Source: Pyropia haitanensis (Eukaryota > Rhodophyta > Bangiophyceae > Bangiales > Bangiaceae). From it: a stretch of DNA of 64,000 bases. Positions 36,340-49,200 of the stretch are shown piece by piece. The notes under the pieces are model-generated. The model searched no databases, was not told where the DNA came from, and saw nothing but the letters and a program-made list of their open reading frames with translations. The position numbers and the translations under genes are program-made. Every line of letters begins with the position of its first letter. Position 1 is the stretch's first letter. The stretch spans positions 2,741,712 through 2,805,711 of the forward strand of contig SDUX01000007.1 in NCBI GenBank assembly GCA_008729055.1. The letters are read 5' to 3'.

Positions 36340-39300
36340 TCCACTGCGCGTCCCGCTGGTCACACTGGCGTGGACGGTGTGAGGGCGGAAATTTTGGCAC
36401 CGTCCGTCGCACCTGGCTGTCGGGACCCCCACGTGCCGAAAACCATCCCACAAACTTGACACGTGGACACCGGCGCTCCACAAAACACTCGTTGCATCCA
36501 ACGGACGCGCCAACAACCGGGTCGGCCAACCACCCCATGCACGACCGTGCGGGTGGAACGTCGGACATCGAGCGGGCGGATGTATGGCTGGAATAAAGGA
36601 TGCGAGCCAATTCGGCCGCCGGATCGCGTGCAGCATTGCTGTACACGCAAAAGTGGGCAAAAGTGGGCAAATGTAGGCAAAAGTGGGTAAGAAGCGGCCA
36701 ACCACCTCATGCACGACCATGCGGGTCAACCGAGGACGTCGAGCGGGCGGATCTATGGCTGGAACAAAGTATGCGAGCCAATTCGGCAGCCGGATCGTGC
36801 GCAGCATTGGTGTACACGCAAAAGTGGGCAAAAGTGGGCAAAAGTGGGCAAAAGTGGGTAGGAAGTGGGTAAGAAGTGGGCAAACAGTGGGCAAAAAGTG
36901 GGCAATTTTGGGACCGAAATGGACAATTGGGGGCAAGAAGTTTCCAAAACTGCAAAGAAAATGGACGTGAAAGTGGCCAGAAAGTGGTCCAACAGTGGCC
37001 AGAAAAGGCGCCGCGCCACCCACACTGTCCACTGCGCGTCCCGCTGGTCACACTGGCGTGGACGGTGTGAGGGCGGAAATTTTGGCACCGTCCGTCGCAC
37101 CTGGCTGTCGGGACCCCCACGTGCCGAAAACCATCCCACAAACTTGACACGTGGACACCGGCGCTCCACAAAACACTCGTTGCATCCAACGGACGCGCCA
37201 ACAACCGGGTCGGCCAACCACCCCATGCACGACCGTGCGGGTGGAACGTCGGACATCGAGCGGGCGGATGTATGGCTGGAATAAAGGATGCGAGCCAATT
37301 CGGCCGCCGGATCGCGTGCAGCATTGCTGTACACGCAAAAGTGGGCAAAAGTGGGCAAATGTAGGCAAAAGTGGGTAAGAAGCGGCCAACCACCTCATGC
37401 ACGACCATGCGGGTCGAACCGAGGACGTCGAGCGGGCGGATCTATGGCTGGAACAAAGTATGCGAGCCAATTCGGCAGCCGGATCGTGCGCAGCATTGGT
37501 GTACACGCAAAAGTGGGCAAAAGTGGGCAAAAGTGGGCAAAAGTGGGTAGGAAGTGGGTAAGAAGTGGGCAAACAGTGGGCAAAAAGTGGGCAATTTTGG
37601 GACCGAAATGGACAATTGGGGGCAAGAAGTTTCCAAAACTGCAAAGAAAATGGACGTGAAAGTGGCCAGAAAGTGGTCCAACAGTGGCCAGAAAAGGCGC
37701 CGCGCCACCCACACTGTCCACTGCGCGTCCCGCTGGTCACACTGGCGTGGACGGTGTGAGGGCGGAAATTTTGGCACCGTCCGTCGCACCTGGCTGTCGG
37801 GACCCCCACGTGCCGAAAACCATCCCACAAACTTGACACGTGGACACCGGCGCTCCACAAAACACTCGTTGCATCCAACGGACGCGCCAACAACCGGGTC
37901 GGCCAACCACCCCATGCACGACCGTGCGGGTGGAACGTCGGACATCGAGCGGGCGGATGTATGGCTGGAATAAAGGATGCGAGCCAATTCGGCCGCCGGA
38001 TCGCGTGCAGCATTGCTGTACACGCAAAAGTGGGCAAAAGTGGGCAAATGTAGGCAAAAGTGGGTAAGAAGCGGCCAACCACCTCATCCACGACCATGCG
38101 GGTCGAACCGAGGACGTCGAGCGGGCGGATCTATGGCTGGAACAAAGTATGCGAGCCAATTCGGCAGCCGGATCGTGCGCAGCATTGGTGTACACGCAAA
38201 AGTGGGCAAAAGTGGGCAAAAGTGGGCAAAAGTGGGTAGGAAGTGGGTAAGAAGTGGGCAAACAGTGGGCAAAAAGTGGGCAATTTTGGGACCGAAATGG
38301 ACAATTGGGGGCAAGAAGTTTCCAAAACTGCAAAGAAAATGGACGTGAAAGTGGCCAGAAAGTGGTCCAACAGTGGCCAGAAAAGGCGCCGCGCCACCCA
38401 CACTGTCCACTGCGCGTCCCGCTGGTCACACTGGCGTGGACGGTGTGAGGGCGGAAATTTTGGCACCGTCCGTCGCACCTGGCTGTCGGGACCCCCACGT
38501 GCCGAAAACCATCCCACAAACTTGACACGTGGACACCGGCGCTCCACAAAACACTCGTTGCATCCAACGGACGCGCCAACAACCGGGTCGGCCAACCACC
38601 CCATGCACGACCGTGCGGGTGGAACGTCGGACATCGAGCGGGCGGATGTATGGCTGGAATAAAGGATGCGAGCCAATTCGGCCGCCGGATCGCGTGCAGC
38701 ATTGCTGTACACGCAAAAGTGGGCAAAAGTGGGCAAATGTAGGCAAAAGTGGGTAAGAAGCGGCCAACCACCTCATGCACGACCATGCGGGTCGAACCGA
38801 GGACGTCGAGCGGGCGGATCTATGGCTGGAACAAAGTATGCGAGCCAATTCGGCAGCCGGATCGTGCGCAGCATTGGTGTACACGCAAAAGTGGGCAAAA
38901 GTGGGCAAAAGTGGGCAAAAGTGGGTAGGAAGTGGGTAAGAAGTGGGCAAACAGTGGGCAAAAAGTGGGCAATTTTGGGACCGAAATGGACAATTGGGGG
39001 CAAGAAGTTTCCAAAACTGCAAAGAAAATGGACGTGAAAGTGGCCAGAAAGTGGTCCAACAGTGGCCAGAAAAGGCGCCGCGCCACCCACACTGTCCACT
39101 GCGCGTCCCGCTGGTCACACTGGCGTGGACGGTGTGAGGGCGGAAATTTTGGCACCGTCCGTCGCACCTGGCTGTCGGGACCCCCACGTGCCGAAAACCA
39201 TCCCACAAACTTGACACGTGGACACCGGCGCTCCACAAAACACTCGTTGCATCCAACGGACGCGCCAACAACCGGGTCGGCCAACCACCCCATGCACGAC

Positions 39301-42300
39301 CGTGCGGGTGGAACGTCGGACATCGAGCGGGCGGATGTATGGCTGGAATAAAGGATGCGAGCCAATTCGGCCGCCGGATCGCGTGCAGCATTGCTGTACA
39401 CGCAAAAGTGGGCAAAAGTGGGCAAATGTAGGCAAAAGTGGGTAAGAAGCGGCCAACCACCTCATGCACGACCATGCGGGTCGAACCGAGGACGTCGAGC
39501 GGGCGGATCTATGGCTGGAACAAAGTATGCGAGCCAATTCGGCAGCCGGATCGTGCGCAGCATTGGTGTACACGCAAAAGTGGGCAAAAGTGGGCAAAAG
39601 TGGGCAAAAGTGGGTAGGAAGTGGGTAAGAAGTGGGCAAACAGTGGGCAAAAAGTGGGCAATTTTGGGACCGAAATGGACAATTGGGGGCAAGAAGTTTC
39701 CAAAACTGCAAAGAAAATGGACGTGAAAGTGGCCAGAAAGTGGTCCAACAGTGGCCAGAAAAGGCGCCGCGCCACCCACACTGTCCACTGCGCGTCCCGC
39801 TGGTCACACTGGCGTGGACGGTGTGAGGGCGGAAATTTTGGCACCGTCCGTCGCACCTGGCTGTCGGGACCCCCACGTGCCGAAAACCATCCCACAAACT
39901 TGACACGTGGACACCGGCGCTCCACAAAACACTCGTTGCATCCAACGGACGCGCCAACAACCGGGTCGGCCAACCACCCCATGCACGACCGTGCGGGTGG
40001 AACGTCGGACATCGAGCGGGCGGATGTATGGCTGGAATAAAGGATGCGAGCCAATTCGGCCGCCGGATCGCGTGCAGCATTGCTGTACACGCAAAAGTGG
40101 GCAAAAGTGGGCAAATGTAGGCAAAAGTGGGTAAGAAGCGGCCAACCACCTCATGCACGACCATGCGGGTCAACCGAGGACGTCGAGCGGGCGGATCTAT
40201 GGCTGGAACAAAGTATGCGAGCCAATTCGGCAGCCGGATCGTGCGCAGCATTGGTGTACACGCAAAAGTGGGCAAAAGTGGGCAAAAGTGGGCAAAAGTG
40301 GGTAGGAAGTGGGTAAGAAGTGGGCAAACAGTGGGCAAAAAGTGGGCAATTTTGGGACCGAAATGGACAATTGGGGGCAAGAAGTTTCCAAAACTGCAAA
40401 GAAAATGGACGTGAAAGTGGCCAGAAAGTGGTCCAACAGTGGCCAGAAAAGGCGCCGCGCCACCCACACTGTCCACTGCGCGTCCCGCTGGTCACACTGG
40501 CGTGGACGGTGTGAGGGCGGAAATTTTGGCACCGTCCGTCGCACCTGGCTGTCGGGACCCCCACGTGCCGAAAACCATCCCACAAACTTGACACGTGGAC
40601 ACCGGCGCTCCACAAAACACTCGTTGCATCCAACGGACGCGCCAACAACCGGGTCGGCCAACCACCCCATGCACGACCGTGCGGGTGGAACGTCGGACAT
40701 CGAGCGGGCGGATGTATGGCTGGAATAAAGGATGCGAGCCAATTCGGCCGCCGGATCGCGTGCAGCATTGCTGTACACGCAAAAGTGGGCAAAAGTGGGC
40801 AAATGTAGGCAAAAGTGGGTAAGAAGCGGCCAACCACCTCATGCACGACCATGCGGGTCGAACCGAGGACGTCGAGCGGGCGGATCTATGGCTGGAACAA
40901 AGTATGCGAGCCAATTCGGCAGCCGGATCGTGCGCAGCATTGGTGTACACGCAAAAGTGGGCAAAAGTGGGCAAAAGTGGGCAAAAGTGGGTAGGAAGTG
41001 GGTAAGAAGTGGGCAAACAGTGGGCAAAAAGTGGGCAATTTTGGGACCGAAATGGACAATTGGGGGCAAGAAGTTTCCAAAACTGCAAAGAAAATGGACG
41101 TGAAAGTGGCCAGAAAGTGGTCCAACAGTGGCCAGAAAAGGCGCCGCGCCACCCACACTGTCCACTGCGCGTCCCGCTGGTCACACTGGCGTGGACGGTG
41201 TGAGGGCGGAAATTTTGGCACCGTCCGTCGCACCTGGCTGTCGGGACCCCCACGTGCCGAAAACCATCCCACAAACTTGACACGTGGACACCGGCGCTCC
41301 ACAAAACACTCGTTGCATCCAACGGACGCGCCAACAACCGGGTCGGCCAACCACCCCATGCACGACCGTGCGGGTGGAACGTCGGACATCGAGCGGGCGG
41401 ATGTATGGCTGGAATAAAGGATGCGAGCCAATTCGGCCGCCGGATCGCGTGCAGCATTGCTGTACACGCAAAAGTGGGCAAAAGTGGGCAAATGTAGGCA
41501 AAAGTGGGTAAGAAGCGGCCAACCACCTCATCCACGACCATGCGGGTCGAACCGAGGACGTCGAGCGGGCGGATCTATGGCTGGAACAAAGTATGCGAGC
41601 CAATTCGGCAGCCGGATCGTGCGCAGCATTGGTGTACACGCAAAAGTGGGCAAAAGTGGGCAAAAGTGGGCAAAAGTGGGTAGGAAGTGGGTAAGAAGTG
41701 GGCAAACAGTGGGCAAAAAGTGGGCAATTTTGGGACCGAAATGGACAATTGGGGGCAAGAAGTTTCCAAAACTGCAAAGAAAATGGACGTGAAAGTGGCC
41801 AGAAAGTGGTCCAACAGTGGCCAGAAAAGGCGCCGCGCCACCCACACTGTCCACTGCGCGTCCCGCTGGTCACACTGGCGTGGACGGTGTGAGGGCGGAA
41901 ATTTTGGCACCGTCCGTCGCACCTGGCTGTCGGGACCCCCACGTGCCGAAAACCATCCCACAAACTTGACACGTGGACACCGGCGCTCCACAAAACACTC
42001 GTTGCATCCAACGGACGCGCCAACAACCGGGTCGGCCAACCACCCCATGCACGACCGTGCGGGTGGAACGTCGGACATCGAGCGGGCGGATGTATGGCTG
42101 GAATAAAGGATGCGAGCCAATTCGGCCGCCGGATCGCGTGCAGCATTGCTGTACACGCAAAAGTGGGCAAAAGTGGGCAAATGTAGGCAAAAGTGGGTAA
42201 GAAGCGGCCAACCACCTCATGCACGACCATGCGGGTCGAACCGAGGACGTCGAGCGGGCGGATCTATGGCTGGAACAAAGTATGCGAGCCAATTCGGCAG

Positions 42301-43227
42301 CCGGATCGTGCGCAGCATTGGTGTACACGCAAAAGTGGGCAAAAGTGGGCAAAAGTGGGCAAAAGTGGGTAGGAAGTGGGTAAGAAGTGGGCAAACAGTG
42401 GGCAAAAAGTGGGCAATTTTGGGACCGAAATGGACAATTGGGGGCAAGAAGTTTCCAAAACTGCAAAGAAAATGGACGTGAAAGTGGCCAGAAAGTGGTC
42501 CAACAGTGGCCAGAAAAGGCGCCGCGCCACCCACACTGTCCACTGCGCGTCCCGCTGGTCACACTGGCGTGGACGGTGTGAGGGCGGAAATTTTGGCACC
42601 GTCCGTCGCACCTGGCTGTCGGGACCCCCACGTGCCGAAAACCATCCCACAAACTTGACACGTGGACACCGGCGCTCCACAAAACACTCGTTGCATCCAA
42701 CGGACGCGCCAACAACCGGGTCGGCCAACCACCCCATGCACGACCGTGCGGGTGGAACGTCGGACATCGAGCGGGCGGATGTATGGCTGGAATAAAGGAT
42801 GCGAGCCAATTCGGCCGCCGGATCGCGTGCAGCATTGCTGTACACGCAAAAGTGGGCAAAAGTGGGCAAATGTAGGCAAAAGTGGGTAAGAAGCGGCCAA
42901 CCACCTCATGCACGACCATGCGGGTCGAACCGAGGACGTCGAGCGGGCGGATCTATGGCTGGAACAAAGTATGCGAGCCAATTCGGCAGCCGGATCGTGC
43001 GCAGCATTGGTGTACACGCAAAAGTGGGCAAAAGTGGGCAAAAGTGGGCAAAAGTGGGTAGGAAGTGGGTAAGAAGTGGGCAAACAGTGGGCAAAAAGTG
43101 GGCAATTTTGGGACCGAAATGGACAATTGGGGGCAAGAAGTTTCCAAAACTGCAAAGAAAATGGACGTGAAAGTGGCCAGAAAGTGGTCCAACAGTGGCC
43201 AGAAAAGGCGCCGCGCCACCCACACTG
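36340..43227 (+). repeat. Five-monomer higher-order block present twice (M54-M58, M59-M63)
   Basis: M54 (36,340) and M59 (39,784) each carry the same one-base deletion, GGGTCAACC. M56 (37,717) and M61 (41,161) each carry CATCCACGACCATGC, an allele seen nowhere else in the window. The other six copies are core type. Each half is 688 + 4 x 689 = 3,444 bp. The repeated order (deletion, core, C-allele, core, core) indicates a block duplication and so the beginning of higher-order structure, unless it is an assembly duplication. Confidence 0.8.
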
Positions 43228-46200
43228 TCCACTGCGCGTCCCGCTGGTCACACTGGCGTGGACGGTGTGAGGGCGGAAATTTTGGCACCGTCCGTCGCAC
43301 CTGGCTGTCGGGACCCCCACGTGCCGAAAACCATCCCACAAACTTGACACGTGGACACCGGCGCTCCACAAAACACTCGTTGCATCCAACGGACGCGCCA
43401 ACAACCGGGTCGGCCAACCACCCCATGCACGACCGTGCGGGTGGAACGTCGGACATCGAGCGGGCGGATGTATGGCTGGAATAAAGGATGCGAGCCAATT
43501 CGGCCGCCGGATCGCGTGCAGCATTGCTGTACACGCAAAAGTGGGCAAAAGTGGGCAAATGTAGGCAAAAGTGGGTAAGAAGCGGCCAACCACCTCATGC
43601 ACGACCATGCGGGTCGAACCGAGGACGTCGAGCGGGCGGATCTATGGCTGGAACAAAGTATGCGAGCCAATTCGGCAGCCGGATCGTGCGCAGCATTGGT
43701 GTACACGCAAAAGTGGGCAAAAGTGGGCAAAAGTGGGCAAAAGTGGGTAGGAAGTGGGTAAGAAGTGGGCAAACAGTGGGCAAAAAGTGGGCAATTTTGG
43801 GACCGAAATGGACAATTGGGGGCAAGAAGTTTCCAAAACTGCAAAGAAAATGGACGTGAAAGTGGCCAGAAAGTGGTCCAACAGTGGCCAGAAAAGGCGC
43901 CGCGCCACCCACACTGTCCACTGCGCGTCCCGCTGGTCACACTGGCGTGGACGGTGTGAGGGCGGAAATTTTGGCACCGTCCGTCGCACCTGGCTGTCGG
44001 GACCCCCACGTGCCGAAAACCATCCCACAAACTTGACACGTGGACACCGGCGCTCCACAAAACACTCGTTGCATCCAACGGACGCGCCAACAACCGGGTC
44101 GGCCAACCACCCCATGCACGACCGTGCGGGTGGAACGTCGGACATCGAGCGGGCGGATGTATGGCTGGAATAAAGGATGCGAGCCAATTCGGCCGCCGGA
44201 TCGCGTGCAGCATTGCTGTACACGCAAAAGTGGGCAAAAGTGGGCAAATGTAGGCAAAAGTGGGTAAGAAGCGGCCAACCACCTCATGCACGACCATGCG
44301 GGTCGAACCGAGGACGTCGAGCGGGCGGATCTATGGCTGGAACAAAGTATGCGAGCCAATTCGGCAGCCGGATCGTGCGCAGCATTGGTGTACACGCAAA
44401 AGTGGGCAAAAGTGGGCAAAAGTGGGCAAAAGTGGGTAGGAAGTGGGTAAGAAGTGGGCAAACAGTGGGCAAAAAGTGGGCAATTTTGGGACCGAAATGG
44501 ACAATTGGGGGCAAGAAGTTTCCAAAACTGCAAAGAAAATGGACGTGAAAGTGGCCAGAAAGTGGTCCAACAGTGGCCAGAAAAGGCGCCGCGCCACCCA
44601 CACTGTCCACTGCGCGTCCCGCTGGTCACACTGGCGTGGACGGTGTGAGGGCGGAAATTTTGGCACCGTCCGTCGCACCTGGCTGTCGGGACCCCCACGT
44701 GCCGAAAACCATCCCACAAACTTGACACGTGGACACCGGCGCTCCACAAAACACTCGTTGCATCCAACGGACGCGCCAACAACCGGGTCGGCCAACCACC
44801 CCATGCACGACCGTGCGGGTGGAACGTCGGACATCGAGCGGGCGGATGTATGGCTGGAATAAAGGATGCGAGCCAATTCGGCCGCCGGATCGCGTGCAGC
44901 ATTGCTGTACACGCAAAAGTGGGCAAAAGTGGGCAAATGTAGGCAAAAGTGGGTAAGAAGCGGCCAACCACCTCATGCACGACCATGCGGGTCGAACCGA
45001 GGACGTCGAGCGGGCGGATCTATGGCTGGAACAAAGTATGCGAGCCAATTCGGCAGCCGGATCGTGCGCAGCATTGGTGTACACGCAAAAGTGGGCAAAA
45101 GTGGGCAAAAGTGGGCAAAAGTGGGTAGGAAGTGGGTAAGAAGTGGGCAAACAGTGGGCAAAAAGTGGGCAATTTTGGGACCGAAATGGACAATTGGGGG
45201 CAAGAAGTTTCCAAAACTGCAAAGAAAATGGACGTGAAAGTGGCCAGAAAGTGGTCCAACAGTGGCCAGAAAAGGCGCCGCGCCACCCACACTGTCCACT
45301 GCGCGTCCCGCTGGTCACACTGGCGTGGACGGTGTGAGGGCGGAAATTTTGGCACCGTCCGTCGCACCTGGCTGTCGGGACCCCCACGTGCCGAAAACCA
45401 TCCCACAAACTTGACACGTGGACACCGGCGCTCCACAAAACACTCGTTGCATCCAACGGACGCGCCAACAACCGGGTCGGCCAACCACCCCATGCACGAC
45501 CGTGCGGGTGGAACGTCGGACATCGAGCGGGCGGATGTATGGCTGGAATAAAGGATGCGAGCCAATTCGGCCGCCGGATCGCGTGCAGCATTGCTGTACA
45601 CGCAAAAGTGGGCAAAAGTGGGCAAATGTAGGCAAAAGTGGGTAAGAAGCGGCCAACCACCTCATGCACGACCATGCGGGTCGAACCGAGGACGTCGAGC
45701 GGGCGGATCTATGGCTGGAACAAAGTATGCGAGCCAATTCGGCAGCCGGATCGTGCGCAGCATTGGTGTACACGCAAAAGTGGGCAAAAGTGGGCAAAAG
45801 TGGGCAAAAGTGGGTAGGAAGTGGGTAAGAAGTGGGCAAACAGTGGGCAAAAAGTGGGCAATTTTGGGACCGAAATGGACAATTGGGGGCAAGAAGTTTC
45901 CAAAACTGCAAAGAAAATGGACGTGAAAGTGGCCAGAAAGTGGTCCAACAGTGGCCAGAAAAGGCGCCGCGCCACCCACACTGTCCACTGCGCGTCCCGC
46001 TGGTCACACTGGCGTGGACGGTGTGAGGGCGGAAATTTTGGCACCGTCCGTCGCACCTGGCTGTCGGGACCCCCACGTGCCGAAAACCATCCCACAAACT
46101 TGACACGTGGACACCGGCGCTCCACAAAACACTCGTTGCATCCAACGGACGCGCCAACAACCGGGTCGGCCAACCACCCCATGCACGACCGTGCGGGTGG

Positions 46201-49200
46201 AACGTCGGACATCGAGCGGGCGGATGTATGGCTGGAATAAAGGATGCGAGCCAATTCGGCCGCCGGATCGCGTGCAGCATTGCTGTACACGCAAAAGTGG
46301 GCAAAAGTGGGCAAATGTAGGCAAAAGTGGGTAAGAAGCGGCCAACCACCTCATGCACGACCATGCGGGTCGAACCGAGGACGTCGAGCGGGCGGATCTA
46401 TGGCTGGAACAAAGTATGCGAGCCAATTCGGCAGCCGGATCGTGCGCAGCATTGGTGTACACGCAAAAGTGGGCAAAAGTGGGCAAAAGTGGGCAAAAGT
46501 GGGTAGGAAGTGGGTAAGAAGTGGGCAAACAGTGGGCAAAAAGTGGGCAATTTTGGGACCGAAATGGACAATTGGGGGCAAGAAGTTTCCAAAACTGCAA
46601 AGAAAATGGACGTGAAAGTGGCCAGAAAGTGGTCCAACAGTGGCCAGAAAAGGCGCCGCGCCACCCACACTGTCCACTGCGCGTCCCGCTGGTCACACTG
46701 GCGTGGACGGTGTGAGGGCGGAAATTTTGGCACCGTCCGTCGCACCTGGCTGTCGGGACCCCCACGTGCCGAAAACCATCCCACAAACTTGACACGTGGA
46801 CACCGGCGCTCCACAAAACACTCGTTGCATCCAACGGACGCGCCAACAACCGGGTCGGCCAACCACCCCATGCACGACCGTGCGGGTGGAACGTCGGACA
46901 TCGAGCGGGCGGATGTATGGCTGGAATAAAGGATGCGAGCCAATTCGGCCGCCGGATCGCGTGCAGCATTGCTGTACACGCAAAAGTGGGCAAAAGTGGG
47001 CAAATGTAGGCAAAAGTGGGTAAGAAGCGGCCAACCACCTCATGCACGACCATGCGGGTCGAACCGAGGACGTCGAGCGGGCGGATCTATGGCTGGAACA
47101 AAGTATGCGAGCCAATTCGGCAGCCGGATCGTGCGCAGCATTGGTGTACACGCAAAAGTGGGCAAAAGTGGGCAAAAGTGGGCAAAAGTGGGTAGGAAGT
47201 GGGTAAGAAGTGGGCAAACAGTGGGCAAAAAGTGGGCAATTTTGGGACCGAAATGGACAATTGGGGGCAAGAAGTTTCCAAAACTGCAAAGAAAATGGAC
47301 GTGAAAGTGGCCAGAAAGTGGTCCAACAGTGGCCAGAAAAGGCGCCGCGCCACCCACACTGTCCACTGCGCGTCCCGCTGGTCACACTGGCGTGGACGGT
47401 GTGAGGGCGGAAATTTTGGCACCGTCCGTCGCACCTGGCTGTCGGGACCCCCACGTGCCGAAAACCATCCCACAAACTTGACACGTGGACACCGGCGCTC
47501 CACAAAACACTCGTTGCATCCAACGGACGCGCCAACAACCGGGTCGGCCAACCACCCCATGCACGACCGTGCGGGTGGAACGTCGGACATCGAGCGGGCG
47601 GATGTATGGCTGGAATAAAGGATGCGAGCCAATTCGGCCGCCGGATCGCGTGCAGCATTGCTGTACACGCAAAAGTGGGCAAAAGTGGGCAAATGTAGGC
47701 AAAAGTGGGTAAGAAGCGGCCAACCACCTCATGCACGACCATGCGGGTCGAACCGAGGACGTCGAGCGGGCGGATCTATGGCTGGAACAAAGTATGCGAG
47801 CCAATTCGGCAGCCGGATCGTGCGCAGCATTGGTGTACACGCAAAAGTGGGCAAAAGTGGGCAAAAGTGGGCAAAAGTGGGTAGGAAGTGGGTAAGAAGT
47901 GGGCAAACAGTGGGCAAAAAGTGGGCAATTTTGGGACCGAAATGGACAATTGGGGGCAAGAAGTTTCCAAAACTGCAAAGAAAATGGACGTGAAAGTGGC
48001 CAGAAAGTGGTCCAACAGTGGCCAGAAAAGGCGCCGCGCCACCCACACTGTCCACTGCGCGTCCCGCTGGTCACACTGGCGTGGACGGTGTGAGGGCGGA
48101 AATTTTGGCACCGTCCGTCGCACCTGGCTGTCGGGACCCCCACGTGCCGAAAACCATCCCACAAACTTGACACGTGGACACCGGCGCTCCACAAAACACT
48201 CGTTGCATCCAACGGACGCGCCAACAACCGGGTCGGCCAACCACCCCATGCACGACCGTGCGGGTGGAACGTCGGACATCGAGCGGGCGGATGTATGGCT
48301 GGAATAAAGGATGCGAGCCAATTCGGCCGCCGGATCGCGTGCAGCATTGCTGTACACGCAAAAGTGGGCAAAAGTGGGCAAATGTAGGCAAAAGTGGGTA
48401 AGAAGCGGCCAACCACCTCATGCACGACCATGCGGGTCGAACCGAGGACGTCGAGCGGGCGGATCTATGGCTGGAACAAAGTATGCGAGCCAATTCGGCA
48501 GCCGGATCGTGCGCAGCATTGGTGTACACGCAAAAGTGGGCAAAAGTGGGCAAAAGTGGGCAAAAGTGGGTAGGAAGTGGGTAAGAAGTGGGCAAACAGT
48601 GGGCAAAAAGTGGGCAATTTTGGGACCGAAATGGACAATTGGGGGCAAGAAGTTTCCAAAACTGCAAAGAAAATGGACGTGAAAGTGGCCAGAAAGTGGT
48701 CCAACAGTGGCCAGAAAAGGCGCCGCGCCACCCACACTGTCCACTGCGCGTCCCGCTGGTCACACTGGCGTGGACGGTGTGAGGGCGGAAATTTTGGCAC
48801 CGTCCGTCGCACCTGGCTGTCGGGACCCCCACGTGCCGAAAACCATCCCACAAACTTGACACGTGGACACCGGCGCTCCACAAAACACTCGTTGCATCCA
48901 ACGGACGCGCCAACAACCGGGTCGGCCAACCACCCCATGCACGACCGTGCGGGTGGAACGTCGGACATCGAGCGGGCGGATGTATGGCTGGAATAAAGGA
49001 TGCGAGCCAATTCGGCCGCCGGATCGCGTGCAGCATTGCTGTACACGCAAAAGTGGGCAAAAGTGGGCAAATGTAGGCAAAAGTGGGTAAGAAGCGGCCA
49101 ACCACCTCATGCACGACCATGCGGGTCGAACCGAGGACGTCGAGCGGGCGGATCTATGGCTGGAACAAAGTATGCGAGCCAATTCGGCAGCCGGATCGTG

